Part shown: piece by piece, positions 10,652-22,190 of the stretch
Layout: each line of letters begins with the position of its first letter
How positions within the stretch are numbered: the first letter of the stretch is position 1
From: Albugo candida
Taxonomy: Eukaryota > Oomycota > Peronosporomycetes > Albuginales
Length of the DNA: 64,000 nt
Direction: 5' to 3'
NCBI GenBank assembly: GCA_040437565.1
Contig: JBDOQK010000015.1
Location: forward strand, 124,001-188,000
Notes under the pieces: model-generated
What the model saw: only the letters and a program-made list of their open reading frames with translations
Told to the model about the DNA's origin: nothing
Databases searched by the model: none
Translations under genes and position numbers: made by a program

Positions 10652-12486
10652 TTATGGTGCGCCATTCGCCTCACCAAAGTCGTTCTCGTTGAATACGGGT
10701 ACCTGCTCGAATATCCGCGATTTGAACGCTCTTGTATGTTTCTTTGCATTTGCAACAGCGTGCGGGGGAGTTGGGCTCGGTTTCTTCTTGGTCAGCGGCG
10801 ATACCGATGAGGGCGATTTGGTCAGTTTGGGTCCCTGGACCTTTTTCTGCCCTTTGGACTTGACTGATTTATTGAGCAAGCGGAGTGTCTGTATGTCCAT
10901 GACATCGTCGGGAAATTTCGTCAATATCTTGATACCGCAGTATAAGTGTTAGTGAACTCAGATCACCAAAAGCGTAGTGAAGTTGATTCTTACTCTGTTG
11001 AAAATCTTGTTCCTTTCTTGTCGGATATTCAAAGGGGCGTAATCCTGAACTTTGAGAGATTTTTTGTCCTCGTTTTTCAGCATTTGTCTTTAGAGAAAAC
11101 GGCAGTTCTCCAAAAGGATAATGATATGGTAAAAATACCTGTATTCATTCTCTTTCGTGATCCATACGTCCAGCTCGCATATGATCTTATGTACTTGGAA
11201 CGCGATCGAACCGTCATTTTTGACGGCTACCAGACGTAATGCGGCGTGAGCAATATGAAGCTTTCAACAAGATCACATCACCTTCTCGAACGATCTGTGC
11301 AGGCTTCTCTGGACTCGTAATTGTCAGTACTACGTTGTCAATCTAAATAGTAGATCATGATCAGTTTGACCAGCAAATTTGCATCATTTTTGTAAAAGAC
11401 GTACTAATTGCGGTAAACTTTCGATGCTGTTATCAACCACGTCTTTAGCCTCTCTGGCCAAGTCTCTTCCTTCTAGTCGAAGCATATTTGACTAACAAAC
11501 AACGTAAGCTTCAATCACGGCTGAAATGGCAGTCGCAAACCTTTAAATACTGCTTTGTGAATGGAAGAAATGCCATCAAAGTAGCGAAATATCCATTGAC
11601 TCTCCAGTTATTCGGATGTGATTCAACCACAACTTTGTCAACCGCGCGTAATTTATCATCCAAATTACGTGGAAAAACTTTACTCATTGGCGCCACTATT
11701 CGAACAAAAATTCACGTAAAATTGAAGAGAAAAATGTAGAGCTTACACTTGGCGGCTGCTTCACGTAACTCCTGCAAGCTTTTCTGAATATTCTCTCCAG
11801 GTCGCCAGTCACTGGCGGCTTCAGCCCATTCGTCCAAAAATGCTTTAACTGCTTTCGAAGACTCACAAACACTTTTCTTCGGTTTTTTACTTTTCCGATT
11901 TGTCGTGCCGAATACTTTCTTTTCCGTTTTCTCACTATAATTTACGAGCTGATTGAGAGCCGTAAAAATCAGGACAAAAATGTAACCTTTCTTTTCGCTC
12001 GACTGTCTCGATTTCATCGCCAGCATTCACAAAGAAACCAGAGTGTTTGGTAACCACATTTTTCTGTCCATGCAATTCTTCTATATTCTGTTGCAATTCT
12101 ACATCGTCAATAAAGGAATCCTCCGAGTCGTACAAATCGTCATCTTCTCCTCCATCTTCTTCGTCGTCTTCATGCTCAGAATCTGTATCCGCCTGAGCTG
12201 AATGACTTTCGGTATTGTCATACGCGACTAGAGTACCACCGCCGTATCGTTTTTCGAGTCGCTCAATGATATTGTAACGATGCGGCTTTGGCGTGGATTC
12301 TCTTTGCGCTTCAGTCAGCTGCATAGGCAGCGTTTCGACGCTTAATTTATTGTCAGAAGCTGCAGAGGAATCTTCAGCATTGATTGAATCAGTTGCACCA
12401 TTCTCTTCTAGATGTTTTTGCAAACACTTTCTGTAGCTGATTTCGCATGGTGTTGTTGGATCAAGCGGAACATAAAATGCCGACAT
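10652..12486 (-). CDS. Ubinuclein/Hpc2-like HIRA-complex histone chaperone subunit
   Basis: ATG 12486 opens a 150-residue N-terminus with RYGGGTLVAY and an acidic stretch. The Hpc2-related domain follows: LYDSEDSFIDDVEL then VVTKHSGFFVNAGDEIE. This is the element by which UBN1/Hpc2 contacts histone H3.3 in the HIRA deposition complex. Later exons give ESSKAVKAFLDEWAEAASDW, a ubinuclein middle-like helical block (LDDKLRAVDKVV, YFATLMAFLPFTKQYLK, LRLEGRDLAREA), DGSIAFQVHKIICELDVWI, and a basic C-terminus. Junctions read in phase across introns of about 50-65 nt (for example, the intron after VRE uses gtgatg...ggtag). The assignment rests mainly on the HRD; the C-terminal half is divergent. It is head-to-head with SRP receptor alpha, with 58 bp between starts. 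Confidence 0.75.
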
Positions 12487-12544
12487 GAGACTGATACTAG
12501 ATTCATGTCCATCACACTAAAGATAGCCCAAGACACATTGCGTC

Positions 12545-14857
12545 ATGATTGATCACTTTGTTGTATTTTCCAAAAGCGGTCTTGTTTTATGGTCTCAAGC
12601 AATCTGTAAACTCAACAATGACCCGATTCAAGCTCTAATACATCAAGTCTTGATGCAAGATCGATCTGGAGATAAGAAATTCTTTTTCGATTCGTATTGC
12701 ATGCAGTGGACTTTTGAGAACAAACTGGAATTGGTATTTGTGGTGGTATACCAGAAAATATTGCAGCTTATGTACATTGAGGATCTTCTTGAAAGGGTCA
12801 AAAAGGTTGGAATTTGGTGCGTCTGAGGGGAAGAGCGATTAACGTATAGAGTATTCGCTAGGATTTCGTTTCCCAGTTTCGGATGGAGATCATGGGCCAA
12901 GTTTCGGTGAAATTCGACCGTCAATTTTCAATTGTGATGAAAGAAACGGAATACAAATATTCGCAGAAAATGGCCCGCAAAGGACCAAGAGTAGGAGTTG
13001 CTGTACAAAACCAACTAATTCGAAGCTGAATGTACTTATCGTCAAGTAGACATTTGAATCATCAAGGAAGTCGACAAACTCATATGGAAGAAAAGCACAA
13101 AAGAAGAAGGATTCATCACAAGAAGAGTCGGCTGATAAGGTATCTGAGCTTTGAGGGGGATTTTGTTGTGACATTCCGTCTAAATGCTCACTAGGAAGCG
13201 GCAGTCGACGATGCTGACAAAGCCGGAGCCGCACAGGAAACTGCATCCTCTGGAGGGAGAAAAATGCGTACAGGACCTGGACGAAAAGGCTCGAAGAAAA
13301 AGACGACCGAGAAGAAAGAAAGTCTAAACTCGTCGAAAAAGATGACAAAATGGGAAGACGGGAAATTGTCCAAAAACGAGATCAGTCGCCTTGATCACTC
13401 CAAACAGGTACATACAGTGTTTATGGAAACTTCATCGCAGCTTAGGCAGTGAAATTGCACTCATAGGCGTCAGCAGCGGAAGAAGAAGCGCAATTATGTG
13501 AGCTACGAAAAGCTTACATCGGAGTAAGCATTGAAGTTTACGTCGTGCTCGAGTAGCTGTAAAGAAAACATTGTAGAGTGAGAGTGGAAGCGATAACGAT
13601 GATATCACCTCTGGAGCATCGTCATCCGAGGCCGAGGAAAGCGAGAAAGAAGGCTCATGGTCATTTGGCAACACGAAAGTCCGCAACTTTTTGTCGCATA
13701 TAACTGGAAACAAGGTCAGTTCGTCGAATTGGAAATGTCCACTTTACAAGTTTTTCTGTTGACCAGATATTAACAGAGGAAGATTTGGAGCCCGCTCTCA
13801 ACGAAATGCGTCAAATCGTATGTCTCGCTGCTGCTTCTGTCAGACGCAGACTGATAATCGCTTATGTAGTTGATCGGCAAAAATGTTGCAAGTGAAGTCG
13901 CGGATGAGTTGTGTGATTCCGTTCAGTCAAATGTTGTTGGAAGACGCCTTGATAGCTTCACAAGAGTCTCCACTGTTGTACGGGGTGCGCTTGAGGCCGC
14001 CTTATTACGGATTTTGACTCCGAAGAAATCGACAGATATTCTTCGAGCGATTCTGGATGTGAAGGCTTCAGGCCGTGCGTACAGCATCGTTTTTGTTGGC
14101 GTCAATGGCGTAGGGAAGTCGACGAGTCTTTCTAAAATCTGCTATTATCTCAAGTCGAAAGGAGTCAAGGTCATGATTGCGGCTTGTGATACTTTTCGAT
14201 CGGGAGCAGTTGAACAGCTCAATCAGCATGCGAAAGTGTTGAATGTACCGCTCTTTGAACGAGGTAAGATTATACAAGGAGCTTGCGTGTACAATGCCAA
14301 CTCGTATATTCATTAGGATACGCAAAAAATCCAGCAGCTGTGGCTCAAGAAGCGATACAACACGCGACTGCGAATGGTTTCGACTGCGTATTGATCGATA
14401 CTGCAGGAAGAATGCAAAACAATGAGCCACTGATGCGAGCTTTGGCCAAATTGGTTTCCAGCAATAATCCTGATTTGATCTTGTTTGTTGGCGAAGCACT
14501 CGTCGGTAATGATGGAATCAATCAATTGTCAATGTTTGATCGGGTAAGACGGACTCTACGAATTTAAAATACTCTTTGATGACGAGGAGGTACCACAGGC
14601 TTTAGCGGACAGTTCGGATCATCAAAACGCCCATGGAATCGACGGAATTGTGATCACAAAATTCGATACCATTGACGACAAAGGTGGACTCCTCGAATGT
14701 GTGAGGTGAAGGTCTTACTTGTATTTGCGTAGTTGGCGCTGCTGTATCGCTGGTTTACAAAACAGGACAACCGATTATGTTTGTCGGGACAGGACAGAAG
14801 TATACTCATTTGAAGAAACTCAATGTGCAGACGGTCATGCGCAATTTGCTTGCATAA
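12545..14857 (+). CDS. SRPRA: Signal recognition particle receptor subunit alpha
   Basis: ATG 12545 begins the SRX longin-like domain ([16 protein letters not shown] ... [25 protein letters not shown]), which binds the membrane-anchored beta subunit. [15 protein letters not shown] and a lysine-rich linker follow. The NG GTPase domain starts near 13870: [18 protein letters not shown]-loop [14 protein letters not shown], insertion loop [44 protein letters not shown]4 TKFD and closing [13 protein letters not shown]. The stop is at 14855-14857. Several short introns interrupt it, including one in the DDK|VGAA junction. The protein docks SRP-ribosome complexes at the ER. All GTPase motifs are present. 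Confidence 0.93.
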
Positions 14858-17800
14858 TGAGGTAGCGACCTCGGGGTTATAGCATTGAATCTTCGTCGGA
14901 TCTAGCAATTTGAACCAAAAACACGACGAAATTTGTTTACGAAATATCTGAATCTCTTGACATATGCGCTAAAACACCGTGCGATAATTGCTTACAGTAG
15001 ATCTGCTTTATGAGATTTTGCACAAATGCAAGGTGCTTTTGAGTGTGTGATTGCACTAATTTCAGTCATCACAGCACAGATATGAAGGATTCTGCTATCG
15101 AAATGACAGAAGATCAGTGACTAAATGAAAAGCCTATGGAAATAGAAGGTGGACACTGTTGAGTCAACTTCACGAATTGTTGCGCCACGCGAGCGGCATC
15201 AAATGCGTGTCGAACTACACAATCGGACAAAACAAAATGATTGATTATGGAAAAGGACTTTGATACTTTGAGAATGAACTTATTACGCGGTATAGACAGG
15301 AAAGGAAACACGGGGACTAAAGCTGGAAGTTGGCCCTACTGGAAACGAAAATCATAATATTCGGTTTCACAAATGGGTAAACAAACACATGCAGCTCTTT
15401 CATCTACGTCAACATTCTTATTGGGGAGTCTTCATTTTTCATTCTTATTCAATCGCACTTATACACTTTTACTGTACTCTTCACTACACACTGCATCACA
15501 TACTAGCAGCCTACCAGCACCACGCTCGACACTTTCGACTTCCTGTGTTTTTGTCTGACTCTCGAATGTACAAACATTCTATAGCTATAGCGATCGAATG
15601 CTCGACAGTCTAGTGCCGACCATTCGCTGTTGTAGACTGCATTTTCGGCGAGAAGAAACTCTTGTCTGTGATTTAACTTTCTCGATTGCATAAGGATATG
15701 CCACACCGCTCTCAAGTGGAGCTCATCTGGCGCAAGAATCTTCGCTTGAATAAATAAGTATGTGGAATTGATGTTCCGAATGAAAAATTGGTTCTGGTGA
15801 TAAGAGCATACGGGCATCCGATGCATCTCCGGCAACGTTCAAAATGCTGCCTGCTTTGCATAAAGAGAAAAGTCCTGTATTGCTCGTTGCGAGAAGATTG
15901 AAAAATACGTCTTTAACAAACGCTTCCGAAAACGTTACGCCTCATCGAAATACTGTATTCTCCCTTTATCGGAATGCGCAAGAAATTTTTTGAACAATGG
16001 TTTGATATCACATTACAATGCGTGAGCAAGCTAGAGATCGAGTTCTACTGCCTGAATGATACAGTGGCCCTGAAGTTAGCAGAAACAGCGATTTAATGTA
16101 CTGGAAGGACTTTTTATCGCTGCTTCGGCGATGGGTCCTTTGTAGTGTAATACACGTACCTGTGGGTCGACGGGGGATACAGTAATTGAATACTTTCAGA
16201 ATTGTGTACGCAATATATGAAATCGAGTTTTTTTTCAGTTAGAAAGCATGAAAGCCTGATTCTTTCCGCGCAAATATCGATTTTTGTCTTTCGCAACGAA
16301 AGAAGATATTAATCCAACCGGGCTCGTCATATATGCCTTTCGAGTCGCTTAATCGCTTACTATGTAACATAAAACTCTTTGCGAAATGTATGTTCCTAGT
16401 AACTCCTGACCCGGCATTCGGGCACATGTGCACCGTGTACGCCAGGACTGCCTAAGTCACGCTATTATGGAGGGTAATGGAAACAGCAGCCCAAGAAGAT
16501 GCCTGACTTCAATTCACGGATTGAAATCTCGAAAAAAAATGCGAGAAATAAAGTGCTACAACTCCTGTTGGCTGATTGAGTGTTGCCTTACGTGGACTGT
16601 GGTGGAATCGAGTTCTTCTATGATATTCCAGCAACAGGGACTGTGTATCGGTTCGCAATTACACCCTTCGAGTAAAACATCTTATTGAGGCTGGATAGAA
16701 GCACCGTTGTTCACACCACTACGCTTTAATTGATCGAATCTGTCTATCGTATGCTGGATGCACATTGCCTCCAGGAACATTGTAAAACCCTGGTGGATAT
16801 ACCCACCGACGCAAATTCATCAAGTCTTTCTTGACCAATTTTTTTTGTAGCCTTGAAGCTTTATAGTGGCTTGTTTCTTCAACTATTATTTGCGCCTAAA
16901 ATGATGGAATTATCTCTTCGTCTTGGATTAAGGACCGCAATATGATGTTTATCAATGAAGGAGAACAAGAAGGAAATCTATAACGATCTAATAGCATCAA
17001 GAATGTACCCAATTTATGTTTGCCTTCACTGCATGTATCGGCTGTCAGTTGGCGTGTCGCTATGGCAGATATCATGAAAGCTCGGACTTACCGTGTTTGC
17101 ATTGCTGTGAATACGTGGAGTCCATAATGCAAAAACAAAGAGGCTGATCAACGGGATGTTGCATGTATTTCATGTAACGCAAGCGTTAAATCAATAGACT
17201 GGCTGTCATTCTCATTACAGATGAGAATTTTTGTCTGATCTTTTTTGGCAAAGTGTTACTGCAAATTGGCACGAGTTGTTTTCATACGGATGGCGTACAC
17301 GACAGCCAAACAATCAGAACTCGACAAACGATCCGATTGCCAGTTTATAGAATATCAACAAACATGCTCCCGCGAAAAAAAGTCACTACTCGAGTAATTT
17401 GATTGATCACATGCGTTCGAACCTCAGTGTGAAGAAGCAAGGATTCGTGCCAAGCCTAGCAAAAAAGACTATACCGATCTTTGAAATGCCAGATCGGAAG
17501 GAAGCATAAGTATGATATTGTCCTCGGTACAGATCAAATACAGACGCATCGATAGATTATCGTACATTGGAGGTGGTACAGAAGCATCGCAGACTGTATC
17601 ATAGCATTAATCCGATCAGCATCTCGATCATTGGCGAACAATGGCTCTATCATGAAGCATTAGTTCTTCAGAAAAACTCACAATTCAATACTGTATTCAA
17701 TCGGCAACAAACATGTAGGCCAGTTGATCAAACCCTCTTCCACTGTACGAGTGGATTATCGCTAGAACCTAGTTTCTCTTTATAGGAAGACGCCAATTGT

Positions 17801-17901
17801 GTGTCTTTATTGAGCTTCGACCCTCCATATCAAATTGTCCAATTGCGAAGTTCGAACATTATTTTTTGGTATACATACAGTAAAGATTTCGAACGCTTTT
17901 G
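14858..17901. other. Gene-poor interval, no recognisable gene
   Basis: About 3 kb with stops in all frames and only short ORFs. Around 16590-16660 one + frame reads protein-like (GIEFFYDIPATGTVYRF) but stops break it on both sides and I could not place it in a family. Nothing here resembles an RNA gene, and no terminal repeats were seen. Confidence 0.6.
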
Positions 17902-18462
17902 ATGTTCAAGAAACATGAACCAGATACTACCGACATCGTCGATGAGATAGCAGCACCACACTCACCAGCAGAAGCATTAGATTACACAGCCTCTTGTACT
18001 GTGAAAAAGAAGATTTTCGCGGCACATGAAACATTAAGCAAACGCGTGCTTGCTCAGCGTCAGAAGCAGATTGATTACGGGAAGAACACGATCGGATACA
18101 AACGATACCGAAATATGGTTACCAAGTAAGCGAGTCTCCTTGCCTGTGTTTCAAAATCTCATGGCTAATTATGTAGAGAAAACCGTCGAAAGCATTCCCA
18201 CCCGCTGACACCCGATAAAGGTCTAAATATCAGCAAGCGGAGGTTTGATCAAGTAGTTCGTTCATGGAGACGATCTTTGCACAAGTTTGATCCTCCAGAT
18301 TTATCAGCCCCGAATCAGGTGCTGGCCCAACAATCGAAGTTCGAAGCGCTGAGCAGTGCGGTTTCAGATGGTGATCGGTACAATCTGGAAGACATGCTGA
18401 AAACTGCGAATGATCAGCTGCGCTGCACTTTTCCTCCTACAGATGATGATGAACTACTTTAA
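17902..18462 (+). CDS. SLBP: Histone mRNA stem-loop-binding protein (SLBP)
   Basis: Two exons joined across a 51-nt intron (18126-18176). The first codes an acidic lead-in and RQKQIDYGKNTIGYKRY. The second continues NRRKHSHPLTPDKGLNISKR, RFDQVVRSWRRSLHKFDPPD. This is the SLBP RNA-binding domain, with the YGKNT-x-Y and HP-TP blocks and the W-R-x-LH-x-DPP ending that contact the histone 3' hairpin. The presence of SLBP implies non-polyadenylated, stem-loop-terminated histone mRNAs in this organism. About 170 residues, so it is a short form with little beyond the RNA-binding domain. Start ATG 17902 follows a stop-rich region. Its 3' end overlaps TEN1 by 9 bp in convergent orientation. Confidence 0.92.
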
Positions 18463-18971
18463 TATTTTTGGGCTTGGGTTAGTTGCTGAAGATAGAGAAA
18501 AGTGAGAACACTCTTTTTTGATGAAATCACGGCGTATTTTCAATGCCTTGCGAAAGAGTGTATCATCAATTCCATCCACATTACGACAAATTCGAGCAAG
18601 AACGCGAACGTGATCACCTTGCTAACAAACACTTAATCTCCGACGAAAGGCCCGACAATCTTTGAACATACCTCTTTTGAATTTTGAGCAAGTTTGTGCG
18701 ACTCGCCGATGATATGGTACTTTGCGCCTATCTTGAGCTCCCTCGGTCCGAGGAGTCTGGTTTCCACGAGGATCTGATGACCTTCAGACGACAATGTCGC
18801 AATATCTTGCGTTACATCATAGCGTGTAAGCCTGTTGCCGCAATGATTAGCGAGTAATAATTTCAAAGGTGAGGATCCCAACCTTCCACTAATGCGAATT
18901 GATCGATTCTGCAAAGCTGGATCAATCAGAACTTCGGCAATCTCGCATATTTCTCCGTGCTCAATTGGCAT
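18454..18971 (-). CDS. TEN1: TEN1-like subunit of the CST telomere/replication complex
   Basis: Small OB-fold protein starting at ATG 18971 (MPIEHGEICEIAEVL). Exon 1 gives SIRISGRLGSSPLKLLLA, QILVETRLLGP and GAKYHIIGESHKL. After one intron, exon 2 gives GDHVRVLARICRNVDGIDDT, LFRKALKIRRDFIKK. The order (start helix, S-R-x-GRL strand, LV-T-LL strand, y-ViGE strand, vkARvl-nVdGmd, helix-R) follows human TEN1 closely, and the size (about 145 residues) fits. With CTC1/STN1 it would bind single-stranded telomeric DNA and assist Pol alpha-primase fill-in. TEN1 is poorly conserved, so a profile search is needed for certainty. Confidence 0.75.
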
Positions 18972-19038
18972 CGCAAAAGTGTAATAAAGAAAACCTATGT
19001 AATACTTTTGTAAATTACTAATAAGAATCAGTGGAAGT

Positions 19039-19486
19039 ATGACAAGCAGTGCTCTTCGTGGACGAACTAAAAGCGGCCGCTGCTGGAAGAAGAGCCAACA
19101 AGGACGCTTTTCATCAATTCATTATAAAGTGTCTCGCACACTTAGTACTACTTGGGATGAGAAGCTGGAACAGAGGGAAAAAAAGCAGGAACTACAGCGT
19201 TTGCAGAGCGATATAAAAGCTCGCCAAGACCAGTTGAAAGAAGAGAAAAAGAGACTTCGTGAAGAGAAGCAGAAACGACGTCAGGAGAATGAATTGAAGT
19301 CAATGTCTTTTCAATCGGTTAGTCGTGCTATTATATTGTCTTGTTTTGATTGATCACTGTGTGTCGCATTTTGTTCAGCTGTCAAAAACGCATCGGATAA
19401 AGTCGATGAGCAAGAAGCAACTGCGGAATATTCGGAAATCGGTTGTTAATAAGCAGGGAGTGGTTGAATACGTTCCCGTATATTAG
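19039..19486 (+). CDS. Cgr1/CCDC86-type ribosome biogenesis protein
   Basis: Two exons around a 61-nt intron (19318-19378). The protein begins with RGRTKSGRCWKK, then STTWDEKLEQREKKQEL. A long charged helix rich in K/E/R follows, and exon 2 ends HRIKSMSKKQLRNIRKSVVN. The conserved SGR-WK, W-KK, and K-MKKKQLR-I-K blocks define the Cgr1 family of nucleolar proteins needed for 60S pre-rRNA processing. About 130 residues, matching the short fungal forms. It is divergent from TEN1 with 67 bp between starts. Confidence 0.87.
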
Positions 19487-20033
19487 TATAGATGACTGAA
19501 ATCTGCAACCATCGGCAAGCACTCCTTTTGCTTTATTGCAGCAAACATGAAGATACACGCATTTCCTCAGGTAGCTGATTTAGCATTCTGGATATTTCAA
19601 TTGAGACAACTAGTTATATATCTTTGATTTTCTAGTGGCTCTTCCTGCGTGACATTAGTCTGCTACTACACTTTTGATTATTTGATACTTCTTGTATCAC
19701 TGATCAGAAGTCGGGCCTAGCGTCTGTTCCAGAATGAAAGCTTTTCCAACGAATGAACCTGGACATTCCCGTATACTTCTCGTGATGGTCTTTAGCTGAT
19801 ACTTGACCATTATGACAGTACAGAGTCATCTCATCTAGACGATGCATTTCAATAAGCGGAATTAAATAGGTTCCTATTACATCTGATCATGTCATATTAG
19901 AGAAGAAAGAACAAAAAGTGTCGCCAGGCGAGCTTTTCAACAATCGTCTCATGAGCCCTAATTCAATGTGGAACACACGAATTTTCAGACAAATGACTGG
20001 TGATCATTTGCCAATTTGCCAGGTAGTACAACA

Positions 20034-21084
20034 ATGGTGCGTTGTGCTTGGGTATCTCAGACTATGTGCTATCAACTAAAGCATAATTCCTGTTCTGTAG
20101 CCAACGAAGAAAGTTAAGAAGACTACCACCACCACTGTTACCACAAAGTCGGTGAAGAGCACGAAAAGTGCTCCAACCAAACCAAAGCAAAATCCGTTGT
20201 TTCCAAGTACACCTCGTAACTTTCGCCTGGGCTGCGATATTCAGGTACTTGCCACATCCAAACATTCTCTGATGAGAAATAGCGGTCCCCACACCGCAAT
20301 GACACAAACTTGTGGAAGCACTTTATTCGCTACTTGAAAAGTGCACCGCAAGGTTCATTGTACCGCTCGTTGGGATTTCTAAACTATCAATTTCTCTTGA
20401 TCACACCATTTGACGGACGACTTTCTGTTTATGTAGCCAAAACGTGACTTATCCAGATTTGTGAGGTGGCCCAAGTATGTGACCATTCAACGCCAACGCA
20501 AGATTTTATACCAGCGATTGAAGGTGCCTCCATCAATCAATCAGTTCACCAACACTTTGGACAGACATGTGGCCGCTGATTTATTCAAACTACTGCTCAA
20601 GTATCAGCCAGAAACAAAGGCAGCCAAGACTCAACGTCTTCGCAATATCGCTGCTGGAACTGATACACTTAAAGCCCCTCCTCCAGTCGTCAAATATGGG
20701 CTCAATCATGTCACCTCGTTGATTGAACGGAAGAAAGCTAAGATGGTGGTCATTGCCCATGACGTTAACCCGATTGAATTGGTCGTGTTCTTACCCGCTC
20801 TGTGTCGCAAATTTGACATCCCTTACGCGATTGTCAAAGGAAAATCACGATTGGGACAAATCGTCCACAAGAAGAATGCCGCGGTGGTTGCATTGACGCA
20901 CATCAATAAGGAAGACAAGACCAAATTTGATAACCTCTCTTCCACCTTCCGTACCAAATTCAATGATGATACCGTTTCACGACGAAAATGGGGTGGAGGT
21001 ATTATGGGCCTCAAGACGCAAAAGAAGCTGGAAATACGTGAGAAGGTTCTTGCTGCCGAGGCAGCAAAGAAGGCGCAATACTAG
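20034..21084 (+). CDS. RPL7A: 60S ribosomal protein eL8 (L7a)
   Basis: Three exons. The ATG (20034-20036) is separated from the rest by intron 1 (20037-20100). Exon 2 (20101-20244) codes a Lys/Thr-rich N-terminus ending CDIQ. Intron 2 (20245-20436, 192 nt) is the longest clear intron in this part of the window. Exon 3 starts PKRDLSRFVRWPKYV. Conserved landmarks include QRQRKILYQRLKVPPSINQF, the L7Ae/L30e core KAKMVVIAHDVNPIELVVFL, PALCRKFDIPYAIVKGKSRL and RKWGGGIMG. The length and order fit eL8 of the large subunit. No sign of a paralogue or pseudogene. Confidence 0.95.
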
Positions 21085-21368
21085 GCAGTGTAGCTTATTC
21101 GTTGCGGTAGCATCTGGCATAATTTGAGACTTGTAATACAATGTCGGCACCAAATTGAGTTTCTTGCTGCTCAATAAGACTCATATTTCTACTTGTAAAT
21201 GCAAACCTAAATCAGCCGACGCATTATATGTAAGTAGAGACAATCATTCCATCAGGTGTGAGATAGCCGGTTGACTTCTATAAAGTAGGTCGCTTCTTGA
21301 AGTAATCCCATCATGTCATCGCCTCCGTACCATACATTTCCACTAAGTACGAAAATCAGAACGAAGTA

Positions 21369-21944
21369 ATGACCGGACGAGGTCGTTCTATGACGCTACC
21401 GGCTTGGATGATCAAGCAACAGAATGAAGCGTCAAAGCAGTCCAACACTGATACCGTTGCATGTAGTAATGAGCACTCTAAATCTGTCTCACAGCAGAGA
21501 GATACCGATACTAACAAGACAGATAGGGATCAATTTAAAGATGCATCAGAGGTACGTGTGTACTGTACATCGCTTTGCGAATTATCTCTTAACCATGAAA
21601 CTATCAAAAAGGCAAGAGTAAGTCGTCCACGATCCAAGTCTCCACGTAGAGACCGTTCAAGAAACCCTCGACCATCAAGAGAGTCATATCGTCGATCTCC
21701 GCCCTCTAGACCTTCAGATACGTATACAGCAAGAAATAAATCACGTGATCACGATCGTTCGCGTGAGCGAGATCGATATCGGGATCGCTCAGTACCTCGA
21801 CGACAATTCCGGTACGCTTATTTGGATACTCGTAAGCGTGAATCTGACATGTTTTGCCACAGTAACTCACGCTCGCGATCTCGAACTCGCGCAGAAACAA
21901 GACCAACAAGCCGCCATCATAGAGACCACCATCGTCGAAACTAA
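21369..21944 (+). CDS. RS-rich protein with N-terminal GRGR-MTLPAWM motif
   Basis: ATG 21369 opens MTGRGRSMTLPAWMIKQQ. A Ser/Thr-rich, low-complexity segment follows, then RS/RD-dipeptide repeats (RSKSPRRDRSRN, RSRERDRYRDRS, NSRSRSRTRAETR). Two probable introns remove non-RS stretches in phase: about 21552-21611 (gtacgt...aaaag) and a 52-nt one inside the late RS tract (gtacgc...cacag), whose removal joins RRQFR to NSRSRS. No RRM is present. The RS composition implies nuclear speckle/splicing association. The N-terminal motif is shared with the U2AF65 gene at 50 kb in this window. No named family was recognised. Confidence 0.65.
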   Translation: MTGRGRSMTLPAWMIKQQNEASKQSNTDTVACSNEHSKSVSQQRDTDTNKTDRDQFKDASEVRVYCTSLCELSLNHETIKKARVSRPRSKSPRRDRSRNPRPSRESYRRSPPSRPSDTYTARNKSRDHDRSRERDRYRDRSVPRRQFRYAYLDTRKRESDMFCHSNSRSRSRTRAETRPTSRHHRDHHRRN

Positions 21945-22190
21945 TCTTATTTTTTTTCAAACATAAAGACTTGATTTGCTTCATGCTCACTAGGAGCAAC
22001 AGAACTCACGCAAAGCGTTTGAAGTCAATTTTGACCAGCTTTAGTCGAGTGGTCTGTCATTCACCTTACACCTATAGTGGCCTAGACGATCTCAAACCAG
22101 ACTTATACACTCGATAGACCGAGCGCAAGTCAACTGAAACGCACTCATGAGTGATAGAACCGACCGTTTCAACGACAGCACCACTACCAG

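Noticed and set aside
16590-17000. Broken host gene (GIEFFYDIPATGTVYRF and neighbouring frames)
   Set aside because: Protein-like for about 25 residues only, with stops around it. No family recognised, so not listed as a gene.
17405-17450. tRNA T-arm-like GTTCGAACCTC
   Set aside because: No acceptor, D or anticodon arm can be folded around it.
20245-20436. Possible box C/D snoRNA in the long intron of RPL7A (vertebrate RPL7A introns host snoRNAs)
   Set aside because: A TGATGA occurs near 20270 but is preceded by C rather than a purine, and no CTGA D box with a terminal stem is found. A short GCACTTT/AAAGTGC hairpin alone is not enough.
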